Shown here piece after piece: positions 33,498 through 43,148 of a stretch of 64,000 nt of DNA. The stretch is from contig JAOANR010000010.1 of assembly GCA_030278955.1 (NCBI GenBank), forward strand, positions 17,700,444 through 17,764,443, written 5' to 3'. Positions within the stretch are counted from its first letter, which is position 1, and each line of letters starts with the position of its first letter. A program made the position numbers and the translations under genes. The DNA comes from Hygrophila difformis (taxonomy: Eukaryota; Streptophyta; Magnoliopsida; Lamiales; Acanthaceae). The notes below the pieces were generated by a model. It did not search any database and was not told where the DNA came from. It saw only the letters and a program-made list of their open reading frames with translations.

Positions 33498-34183
33498 AAA
33501 CAACCCTTCCCCTTCCTTTAGCGCAATTCTAGTTTGGCCACCGGTCCCAAGGGATTATACTTGAAGGGGCAACCCAAACAACACAACAGATTGGAAAGTA
33601 ATCCGCAGAATGCAGAAAAAAAAATGTAATGCAAAGTGGATGCACTGTGAGACATTTCGGAAAATGTTTTTTGCTCAATAAAAGGGTGCAATATGGATTA
33701 TTAATACTTCGTATTAGATATTCTTCAATTTTAATCATTTTTTAAAATCTAATTGAAGTTTGGGCCAGATGTATAAAACATGTTATAGTATTAGATTGTG
33801 ACGCCCATCGAAGTGGCTACAAGTCACTAAAGAGAATCAGTCACTGTTGCCAACTGTGAATATCACTGCGCTAAAAAATACTATCCGACAAAGAGAAGTT
33901 TCTACTAGATTGTGGTACAAAAGATATTGCATTGTTGTTTTATTTTGTTATTCCTACTAAAATTAGAAAGTTTTTGTTAGCAATTGGGTTTACATGTGCT
34001 TCTTACCCACTTTTTAGTGGGTTTTGATTGTTTAATTTTTGAATAATCTAGTTAGGCTTTCATTGTTGTGATTTAACTTTCAATGCTCATTGATTTATAT
34101 GAATTCTTGCTTTCTCCTCTTGTTGCTAATACGCGACATTTGAATTTTCTGGTACTTTTAATTATGCTAAAACTTGTATGTTC
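32955..34183 (+). other. 3' flank of the small gene and intergenic DNA
   Basis: Likely 3' UTR to roughly 33230, no further gene. Contains a T16 run (33413-33428) and an A32 run (33463-33494), possibly the tail of an old retroposed sequence. I see nothing else recognisable. Confidence 0.5.
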
Positions 34184-34200
34184 AACTTTATTATTCAATT

Positions 34201-34380
34201 GGGAATTGGGAATGAGACTTGAACCAAGTTGGTCAAGCCTGACTTGCAGCCTGAAAGTTGATGGTTCGATACCCACCCGGCCTTTTATCCATCTCGTTTA
34301 TTCCTTTATAATTGTGTGGCATTGGTCTCCACCACCCATTTCCTAACCTGTATAGGCGGTTAAGAAAAAAAAAAAAAAAA
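34201..34380 (+). mobile_element. SINE with 17-bp target duplication
   Basis: The 180-bp tRNA-like head contains box A-like ttggtcaagcctg (34229 onward) and a perfect box B, ggttcgatacc (34263-34273), and ends in an A17 tail. The flanks aactttattattcaatt (34184-34200) and aactttattcttcaatt (34381-34397) differ at one base, marking a target duplication made by a LINE-type machinery. Confidence 0.85.
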
Positions 34381-34397
34381 AACTTTATTCTTCAATT

Positions 34398-34955
34398 TCT
34401 TCAAATACTCTTGCATTCCATTTTTCCAACACGTAGCTTGATCTTTACGTATGTAAAAATTGTGAAGGATTAAAAAGAGCCAACTCCGAGAATTGTGGTT
34501 GAGCTCATGGCATTAATTGGTACTGCTCTTGAACTCATTTTTGTAATTTAATCCCACCAAAATTATTCTACTAATTTCAACAATTTCAAAGAGGTGGTGA
34601 GATTGATCCAGTTGGGAAACACCCGTCACCATCCAAAAGGGGCATCATCGCTAATATTGCGAAGATCCATATCAAAATTCAGCATGTGTTAATAAAAGGG
34701 AAACCAATTCCGTCCCCAATTGACTTACTAGGTGTTTGGATAACTGTAATGAAAGTGATTATCGGATTATTGTGTTTTCAAAACGCCAATAGTCAGTTTA
34801 ACCGCTAAAAACTGGTGTTGCAAACCTGATTATTTGCGTTTTAAAAACGCAATAATAAGATAATCAGTTTCACATTTAATACTATGCAAGACGCAGTGGC
34901 GTGATTCCTTGGAGACACTTTTCTGGCTTTCAATGATGATTTTACACAATGCACA
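34398..34955 (+). other. Intergenic, no gene
   Basis: AT-rich DNA. A short hairpin (ttgcgttt-taa-aaacgcaa, near 34836) and a MITE-like phrase 'aggtgtttggataac' near 34730 are visible, but I cannot define an element. Confidence 0.4.
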
Positions 34956-35106
34956 CACTACCAGAAAAATTGTGGATTTGGTAGCTAAAATTGTGGTAAC
35001 TCACCAATTTCAGTTGCTAAAACTGTGATAGCTAACGGATTTCGGTCGCAAATTCGATCACTAACCTCTTTAGTGACCAAATTTTACTAAAAATTTTCGG
35101 TCGCTA
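34956..35106 (+). mobile_element. CACTA-type terminus fragment
   Basis: Begins CACTACCAGAAAAATTG, close to the CACTACAAGAAAA terminus of plant En/Spm elements. It continues with repeated variants of 'ggtagctaaa / ggtcgctag', a typical subterminal repeat. No matching opposite end was found. Confidence 0.55.
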
Positions 35107-35300
35107 GAACAAAAAATTCTTGTAACTAGGGGCAATGCATGCTTAATTCAATGGGAAAATTGTTACTATTTTAATTATAACTTTTTATATTTGCATTTGT
35201 GTTACTTTAAACTCAATTTTTAATGTGACATCACGATTTCCAGCTCATCTTAATATTTTTTGTGTTCCATTAGAGAACTCTGAAAAAAAGGGACCTCTTA

Positions 35301-35885
35301 GGCCCCATTCTCTAGGATTTATTTCCAAGACTTATTACTTATTTTTATTAAAATCTTATCAGACCAGATCAGATAAGAAACATTCAGATTAGACCAAACT
35401 CATTCAGACCAGAAAAATTCAGACCAGATCAGATCAGATCATTATAATAAAATTATACTTCCTCCGTTTTTTTTTGTTAGCTACATTTGACAAAATGCTA
35501 CTGTTCACTCATATACTTTGACTTAAAATTTTATAATGGTTATACAAGTTAAAATATAGTTAAGTGAGATCTTGTTAGATTCATCTCGTCTTGTAGTTTT
35601 TAAATCTCGAACTTTTAGAATTTTTACTTGTACCGAATTTGAGTTATTAATGGTTTAAAATATGCATTGGACTACGTGCTGGATGGGTCCGTAGCAATCT
35701 TTAAGAGGAAGTATAAGATAACATATTATCATACTAGATCAGACCAGAACAATTCAGATTAGATCAGACCAGATTGAATCCTATCAGACAAGAAACATTC
35801 AGACCAGACAAATTCAGATCATATATGATCTGATCTTATAAAATTCAGATTAGAACAGCTTATTTAAGACCTTGAGAACATGACC
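35301..35885. mobile_element. Tourist-like MITE, interrupted by a second MITE
   Basis: The ends GGCCCCATTCTCTAGG and CCTTGAGAACATGACC are imperfect inverted repeats, each flanked by TTA (35298-35300, 35886-35888), as in PIF/Harbinger-related MITEs. The inside is made of many short direct repeats of ATCAGACCAGA / ATTCAGA. It is split by the Stowaway-like insert 35458-35711. Confidence 0.6.
35458..35711. mobile_element. Stowaway-like MITE
   Basis: The inverted ends CTTCCTC and GAGGAAG lie inside TA dinucleotides (35456-35457, 35712-35713). The inside (ctacatttgacaaaatgctactg ... gagatcttgttagattcat) is the reverse complement of the element at 59909-60157, so both are copies of one family. Confidence 0.75.
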
Positions 35886-35977
35886 TTACTTAAGAAATTT
35901 CATTTAATAGATTCTATCCAAATTCACCGGTTTAAGGGTAAAACTTCAGAGTTTGGAATTTAGAGTTTCGAGTTTCA

Positions 35978-37080
35978 GGCTCTATTTGGTAAATCTATAG
36001 AGTTTAGAATTTAGAGATTAGAGTCAGAAGTTTAAAGTTTAGAAATTAGAGATTAGAGTTTGAATTTTAGTTTTGCAAACTGAGTATTTGATAATATTTT
36101 TAGAGTTTAGAGTTTGAAAGGCAAAATTACATAAATAGGCTTTTCTAGCCATTAATTAATATGCAATTGTATTTTCACTTCTTGAACCAACAAATAAATA
36201 TTTAATTTTTTAAATCCATTGTTATTATTAAGATTATATTATCGCTTATTTGCAAAATTAAGAGTTATATATTATTTTATGAAAATGTTTGAGTTGGCAT
36301 TTGCAAAATAATATAATTCATTATTCGAAATAATTTACGTTATTTAAATTCTTTTAGCAAATGTATATGTAGTCTTAGAAAATAGAAAATATGTAAATAT
36401 GTAAACTCTTTTAGCAAATGTATATGTAGTCTTAGAAAATATGTAAATAAATTACAAGCAAAATTAATTAAAAAATATAAATATGGATATATATAAATGA
36501 AATGTGTCAACAATGAAATTAATCAATAAAATTAACAATCAATAAGGGTATTGTCATCATCTTCCTCTATTGTTTCGATCATTTCTTGCTCCTAGTAAAC
36601 TTTGAGTTTTTTTTTTTTTTTGAAGTTGTGTCATATGGCCTTCATCAACACATCTTCCTTCACCTAGAATATTAACATCATCATCCCCTCGGTTATCGGT
36701 GCCTGCATCTTCATCATCGCCATCAAAATGTCTGTCATAATTTGAATTTCTTCTCATATAGTTGTGCAAGGTTATTACAGTTATGACAATCATGACATGT
36801 TACCTAAAAGGAAAATTCGGCATCACTTTTAAAATATTCCATTTCCTCTTTAATACTCCAAACGAGCGCTCAATAACACTACGTAAAGAAGAATGCGCTT
36901 GGTTAAATCTCTCATCTTTATTTTATGATGGTTTTCCCAATTGAAATTAGATAAAATGATACCGTTCTCCTTTATAAAGTCCTAAATATCCTGGAATTTG
37001 AAGGTAACCCGCATCCACCAGATAATATTTACTTAGATCAATTAAATAAATGAAACATTTGTATATTGATTTTAAATAAA
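35978..37080 (-). repeat. Left inverted arm of the PIF/Harbinger element
   Basis: Read on the minus strand it repeats 39265-40345 with modest divergence, including VDAGYLQIPGYLGLYKGERYH (about 36950-37020) and the downstream acidic tail near 36590-36790. It holds a short extra direct duplication (cttttagcaaatgtatatgtagtcttagaaaat, about 36348-36440). Confidence 0.85.
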
Positions 37081-37103
37081 TATCACAAACTTGCATTTTC
37101 CAC

Positions 37104-37215
37104 TCAAAATGCGAAGTTAATAGCTTATTAAATTGATCATGCTTTTGCTCAGTGTTGATGAAGAATAAATGCGAAGTTAATAGCTTATTAACTTGATCAT
37201 GCTTTTGCTCATTTT
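37104..37215 (+). repeat. Short tandem duplication, about 62-bp period
   Basis: aatgcgaagttaatagctta followed by ttgatcatgcttttgctca occurs at about 37108 and again at about 37170. It lies at the junction of the left arm and the Myb-like ORF. Confidence 0.8.
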
Positions 37216-37262
37216 GCCACTTAAACAGGAATAACATATACAACAAACAAGACGAAGAATAA

Positions 37263-38166
37263 ATGGGACGTGTTAAAAAAGGACTAGAAAAATTGGAGGA
37301 CATTAAGGCATCTTGCTACTGGTTTAGGTTGGAATCCATCAAAGAAAACAATCGAGGCATCCGAGTAATGGTGGGAAAGGAATATAAAGGTTTGTTTTAT
37401 ATACAACTCAAATTTAATAATGAAGAAAAATGCAAGTTTGTGATATTTATTTAAGACCAATTACTTTTTTCTCCAATCATAGGTTACTCCTGAAATTGTC
37501 AAGTTCAGGAAGGCAGGGATAGACCCTGAATTAGAAGATAAATTGACTTTATTGTTTTCGGGAACATTTGCTACATAGGAAGATATGTGGGCTCCTTCAG
37601 CTGGTATTCCGCCAGCAAGTTTTTTTGAAGGTACATTGGATCCGGAGTATGCGTCTCAACAAAGTGTATACTATTCATCAGATGTCCCTGATCTTGGGTT
37701 GGAAGACCGTGAAGCGGATATTAATACTAAAGGTGCTGAGGTTGGTGTTGGTGATGATAACGAGACATTTTCTCCTGTGCCAACCCATGGACAGACTTCC
37801 AAGAGAACTAGCACACCAGCTAATCCAAAGCACAAACAAGTGAGCAAAAAAAATGGAGGAGCTTCTATGTTATCAAACCAAATAAATTCAATTCATGAAG
37901 ATATAGAAACTCATCATACCGTGGTTAAGGAAAAATTGAACAAATTGCCCCCAAAAATCACTGAAGCAATAAAGATATTAGATACAATGGAGGCCGAAGT
38001 TCCAAGAAAAGGACACCTGTACCGGTACATGCATTAAGGCTTTTTCAAAATAATGTCAAACGTGAGGTTTTTGTGGCTCTTTCGGATAATGAGTGTTGTT
38101 TATGGTACTTACAATCAGAACAGAGATCCGACTATGCTGACTACACTAACTTCTTGAGGAGTACAT
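37263..38166 (+). pseudogene. Myb/SANT-like protein of the PIF/Harbinger element
   Basis: Fragments in order: an N-terminal piece from 37263; VTPEIVKFRKAGIDPELEDKLTLLFSGTFAT (about 37485-37576) ending at a TAG; then EDMWAPSAGIPPASF onward to 38015. A shift near 38015 moves coding to another frame, RLFQNNVKREVFVALSDNECCLWYLQSE. Harbinger elements encode such a Myb-like partner that binds DNA and helps import the transposase; this copy is broken by a stop and a frameshift. Confidence 0.7.
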
Positions 38167-38367
38167 GATCTTATTTGTATAAGCATCGTATCTTGAACTT
38201 CTTCCTCTGTGGAATGACTGTTTTTACTTTTTGGAACTGAAATTTTTTTATGTTATTGCTTTATTTGGAGGGGACGAATGAAACTTACATTATTTTTGTC
38301 TATGTTTAAAGATTTCTAGAATAAATTAGCGTTTCTGATTTTTATATATCAATATTTGAATTTACAG

Positions 38368-39567
38368 GAATTTAATATATATGATGACACTGATGGTGGG
38401 GTTAGTCGTGAGAAGACGGCTCTGACCGAAATATTAGTGGAACATTCACCTACAATACAATTACTGGATGTGGCATTACGGTTAATTGATACGTATCATC
38501 GAAAATATATTCGTAAGGAACCTTGCATGATATCTCCTCAAACTGGGGTACAATGGGTGAACGAATTGTTGTCTGGTCATGATAGAAGATTTCATAATGC
38601 TTTCCAGATGCAAAAAAATGTGTTTCTAAAGTTACTTAGAGAGTTGGAGAATAAATACGAATTAGTTGGCACACACAACATGTCTACGCGTGAAATAATG
38701 GCAATATTTTTAGTAGTGACGGGACATGGGGTTTCTAATCGAGATGCTCAAGAAAGATTTCAACGATCTGGAGAGACTATTTCTAGATATTTTTCCTTAG
38801 CATTACAATGAGTAGTGTGTATGTCATCTGAAGTGATAAAACCGCAAGACCCTAATTTCAAGGCTGTTTCAGAACACATACAAATGGATAGAAGATATAT
38901 GCCACATTTTAAAGTAAATTTAAGATATTAGTAGTAACTTTTAGTCTTTTGTTCTTCATTAATGACTAATGAATTATGATTCATAACATTATACACATTG
39001 TAGGATTGTATAGGTGCAATTTATGGAACGCACATTCAAGCAAGTATTCCAGTCGATGAACAAATTCCCTATATCAGAAAGAAGGGTGTGCCTACTCAAA
39101 ATGTAATGGTTGTGTGTGATTTTGATATGTGTTTCACATTTGTTCTTGCTGGGTGCGAGGGATCAGCACATGATGCCAATATGTTTTATCAAGCTATTCG
39201 TCAAGAAAAGTGGAATTTCCCACATCCTCCACCTGGTAACGGGTATTGAATTTGGTTTCAATATTATTTATAATAGAAAATCACTATACAAATGTTTCAT
39301 TTTTTTTTTGCATTATTCATTTATTTAATTGATCTAGGTAAATGTTATCTGGTGAATGCGGGTTACCATCAAATTCCAAGATATTTAGGACCTTATAAAG
39401 GAGAACGATATCATTTATCTCATTTTCAATCGGGAAGACCAGCATCAAGAAAAGAAGAGATATTTAACCAAGCACATTCTTTTTTACGTAGTGTTATCGA
39501 GCCCTCGGTTTGGAGTATTAAAGAGGAAATGGAATATTTTAAAAGTGATGCCGAATTTTCCATTTAG
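38368..39567 (+). pseudogene. PIF/Harbinger DDE transposase (inactive)
   Basis: The first exon-like part, 38368-38811, includes the helix-turn-helix region (MSTREIMAIFLVVTGHGVSNRDAQERFQRSGETISRYF), then a TGA. After an intron-like gap, the catalytic part starts near 39004 with DCIGAIYGTHI. The usual Asp of IDGTHI is Tyr (codon 39022-39024), so the first catalytic residue is lost. Next come CDFDMCFTFVLAGCEGSAHDANMF and, after a second gap, YLVNAGYHQIPRYLGPYKGERYHLSHF, where a usual Asp (VDAGY) is Asn. In the left arm this position is still Asp. A stop at 39565-39567 precedes the usual end. Confidence 0.85.
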
Positions 39568-40345
39568 AAAACAGGTCATGATTGCCATAGCTGCAATGAC
39601 CCTGCACAACTATGTGAGAAGAAATTCAAATTAGGACAGACATTTTGATGGCGATTCTAGCAATGATGAAGATGCAGGCACCAATAACCGAGGGGATGAT
39701 GATGTTAATATTCGAAGTGAAGGAAGAGGTGTTAATGAAGGTCATATGACACAACTCAAAAGAGAAAATAGCTAAAAGTTTAATAGGAGCAAAAAAAATG
39801 ATCAAAACAATAGAGGAAGATGATGACAATACCTTATTAATTGTTAATTTTATTGATTAATTTTCTTCATGACACATTTCATTTATATATCCACATTTAC
39901 ATTTTGTTTTAATTAATTTTGCTTGTAATTTATTTATATATTTTCTAAGACTACATATACATTCGCTAAAAGAATTTACATAACACAAATTATTTCGATT
40001 AATGAATTATATTATTTTGGAAATGCCAACTCAAATATTTTCATAAAATAATATATAAGTCTTAATTTTTCAAATAATCGATAATATAATTTTAATAATA
40101 ACAATGGATTCAAAAAATTAAATATTTATTAGTTGGTTCAAAAGGTGAAAATACAATTGCATATTAATTAATGGCTAGTAAAGTCTATTTATGTAATTTT
40201 GCCTTTTAAAGTCTAAACTCTAAAAATCTTACCAAACACTCAGTTTGCAAAACTAAAATTCAAACTCTAATCTTCAATATCTGAACATTAAACTCCAGAC
40301 TCTAACCTCTAATCTCTAAACTTTATAGATTTACTAAACAGAGCC
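39265..40345 (+). repeat. Right inverted arm of the PIF/Harbinger element
   Basis: Inverted partner of 35978-37080. It begins within the second intron-like gap of the transposase and runs to the element end, including the acidic C-terminal coding remnant and AT-rich terminal DNA. Confidence 0.85.
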
Positions 40346-40533
40346 TAAATAGTGTTTGGTATTTAATTTTAGAGTTCAACGGTTATAAAATAAAATTATA
40401 TAAATAATCTTTAGAAGTTAATTTTTTTTTATTATAAAAAAATTAATGTATCGTTTCATTAATCTCCTCTACTAGTTTTAGCAAGGGCCATCACGTTGAG
40501 TAAGTTTCTTATGATTTCTATCGATTATTACAA

Positions 40534-42444
40534 TTAAATAACTAAGACATGACACATGAGCAGCTATAACAATTTGACCCAAATTAGACAACTGTAAAAT
40601 TTAAAAAGCATATTAAATGTAAAGCTAGTTTACATTAACGTTCATTCATTCTCTGGTTTTAAGGTTCAAAAAAATTGAGGCGAGCATGAGAAAAGAAAAT
40701 GTAATACTTGTCACATATTCCTCAGATTTGATTCTGTGTTCGGAGTATATAAAGGCAGTTCAGGCGAAAAGAAAAATCTGTAGAGATTGATGATCCAAAT
40801 TCCCAAGCATTACAAGATGAAATATGAATAGCATATAGCACAACATATTAATCTATTAATGAAGAGGACACAAGCCAATAAGCATTACTACATCAGTATG
40901 ATGTTACAACGAAAGCCAAAGACAATCCAAAAGGGAAAGTAGACAGACACAATCACGTAGAGGATGAGAGCAAGCAAGGAAGTAAGAAGTCCCTGCAACT
41001 GTGTAGATCTAACTGTCTAAGTGGAGCATTTTTTGTGAGAATAGTCATGCCAGCCTTAGTAAAAGTTTAGGTCAGGAGTCAAGACAAAAGATATTGGGTT
41101 GGAGGAAATTTTCCTTGTCTTCTTACAGCAAAAATATAGTATACTCCTGTTTAGCTGACTTTCTTCAAAACCCACATACATACATGATACATATTCAATG
41201 AAAAAAAAATAAAAAAAATCAACTTACACCGAGGAAGTCAAGGCCAGTGGAATCAAGATATGGAACCACACTTGCCAAGTCATGTACCACAGAGTCACAA
41301 CCTGCAAAACATAGTCAAGCCTGCCAACCTCCACCAGACACAAAGAGGCTACTCACTTTAACCAGGCGTGGATCCTGAGAAAATTCTGGGTAAAATCCAT
41401 ATGTTTCATCAAATCCAAGTACTAAATACAGATTCAAAATAGTATATAAATGTATATTCGTTTAGTAGCATCCGCCAGTCTCCTTTATGCACACAATCAC
41501 AATGCATGTTCACAAAATATAACCAAGAAATGATCCTCATACAACAGGAACTAAGCAAAAAAGTAACAATCAACTCATTAACCCTTGAACTCATGAACTG
41601 TTTCCTCATACAAAGAAGTAGTAATATAGACTTACTCAACAGCCAACAAAGTAAATCTTTGTCAGTCGAAATATTGGAAGCCCAACTAGTAAATGTCAAT
41701 AGGGTTTTATGAAAACATAACTCACAATCTTTTCGGTTCAAAATTCACATAGCAGGAACTAGCATACAAATTCCTTTGCCCCCAAAATAAGGGATTCACA
41801 ACAAAACAAAAGAAAACAGAAACAATGGCAGAAACGAAATCCAATTCCAAAAATAATGACAAAAACCAAATACTCTATTGCGATTCATACTATAATTAAA
41901 CAATTGTAACTGAAACTCAATTTCGATTCAATACCGGAGCACAAAAAATGAGTAGCCGATGAAGACCCATTCCGAGAACAAGAAATTCCAGTAATTTAGA
42001 TTCAAGATAAAAGAAAGCTTTACACCAGTTGATGATGGTTATTCCTACATGGACTCATCTGAATTTTCAAACTTTGTAGACGAAGACTTCATAGATATCC
42101 AGTTACCACGAATTCCTTAACTTCATACTGGAATTCCATGGATACAATGGGAACTACGCAAGAACTTAGGTTGTTTCATCGATCCAATAACTATCAAATA
42201 TGCCGCAAAACCCTTTCCTTCTTCCGTCCAGAATCCGGTGGACGAGAATGGAATTTTTCCAAGAACGCTAAAATTGAAACGCAAAACGCTGGGAGCGTCG
42301 GCGTTTAGTGATTTCCCCACAGCGTTTATCCATTGAAAAACCTCAATTTTCGGGAAACAAACGGATGATGGAAAGAAAATCGGCATCGAGGAAGAACATT
42401 TGGGGATTTCGCTCGCTGTTACAAAACGCAGCCTTACCAGTTTA
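40534..42444 (-). repeat. Segment A, copy 1: 5' region of an unidentified host-like gene on the minus strand
   Basis: 1.9 kb. Minus-strand reading shows exon-like pieces: about 41355-41420 (GFDETYGFYPEFSQDPRLVK) ending at a good donor (AAA|GTGAGT), and about 41229-41302 bounded by a TTTTGCAG acceptor. The second piece reads CDSVVHDLASVVPYLDSTGLDFLG in the protein-like frame, but the splice phases do not agree, so either the frame or the model is wrong. A further open stretch on the minus strand is 42123-42386. I do not recognise the protein. Segment A most likely came from the 5' part of a gene divergent from the folate gene. Confidence 0.5.
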
Positions 42445-42534
42445 GCACCCCAAACAGTGCAATGATGTGACCTTTTTTTTTTTTTTTTTTTTTTACTTTT
42501 TTACAAAAATTATAATAAGTAAAAAAAATATAAG

Positions 42535-42990
42535 TCGAAATTTTAAAAAAATTATATATTTAAAAACTACTCTTAAGGATCTTCGAAATGAGTATAATAT
42601 TGAGTAGGTAAAAATGTACCGTTTAGAAGTAATTTTTTAACGGTACGTTTTTAACTATTTCACAAAAACCATAATAAGTAAAAAAATACAAGTCGAAATT
42701 AATAATAAATTATATATTTAAAAACTACTTTTTACGATCTTCGAAATGAGTATAATATTGAATAGTTAAAAATGTACCGTTAAAAAGTCACTTTTTAACG
42801 GTACGTTTTTAACTATTTATAAAAACCGTAATAAGTAAAAAATACAAGTCGAAATTAATAATAAATTATATATTTAAAAACTACTTTTTACGATCTTCGA
42901 AATGAGTATAATATTGAATGGTAAAAATGTACCGTTTAGAAGTCGTTTTTTAACGGTACATTTTTCACTATTTCACAAAAACCGTAATAA
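42535..42990 (+). repeat. MULE copy 1 left subterminal palindromic repeats
   Basis: Three units of about 156 bp (gtaccg at 42616, 42774 and 42929) each contain gtaccgtt...aacggtac. The middle one, 42774-42804, is a perfect palindrome with 15-bp arms around one base (gtaccgttaaaaagt-c-actttttaacggtac). Related units lie at the right end (46255-46700, spaced about 153 bp) and in copy 2 (about 48816-49272 and 52536-52980). Such repeats often serve as transposase binding sites. Confidence 0.85.
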
Positions 42991-43014
42991 CTGTAAAGGT
43001 TATCTCCTCGGGAC

Positions 43015-43021
43015 TATAAAT
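43015..43021 (+). promoter_or_regulatory. TATA box of MULE transposase, copy 1
   Basis: The sequence tataaat in gggactataaatcatg lies 134 bp before the transposase ATG at 43149. The same sequence is at 49297-49303 in copy 2. Confidence 0.6.
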
Positions 43022-43148
43022 CATGCTTTTCAAGATTTGGCCATACCTCCCTCCCCTATATTATACGGAGTCTTGCCTACTCCTCTCCCACCCCGTCAAT
43101 ACCCCTTTCAAAACCTAGTCTTCGTTCATCACTTACAAATTCAAAAAT

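Larger units (their letters stand above)
35978..40345 (+). mobile_element. PIF/Harbinger element with about 1.1-kb inverted arms
   Basis: Termini GGCTCTATTTGGTAAATCTA and the inverse of TAGATTTACTAAACAGAGCC define a 4.37-kb element. The 3-bp flanks are TCA and TAA, one mismatch from a TWA duplication. The middle carries remnants of the two standard genes, a Myb/SANT-like ORF and a DDE transposase. Unlike ordinary family members, the left 1.1 kb is an inverted copy of the right 1.1 kb, including the 3' end of the transposase gene. Confidence 0.85.

Noticed and set aside
33282..33503. Minus-strand open frame through poly-T/poly-A runs
   Set aside because: Mostly Phe and Lys runs from homopolymers; no motif.
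34229..34273. tRNA gene suggested by box A and box B
   Set aside because: No cloverleaf can be closed, and the sequence has an A tail and target duplications; it is a SINE head.
41409..41741. 110-codon minus-strand open frame in each segment A copy
   Set aside because: It spans the apparent intron and exon boundary (splice-like signals inside), and copies are identical because of the recent duplication, so conservation means nothing here.
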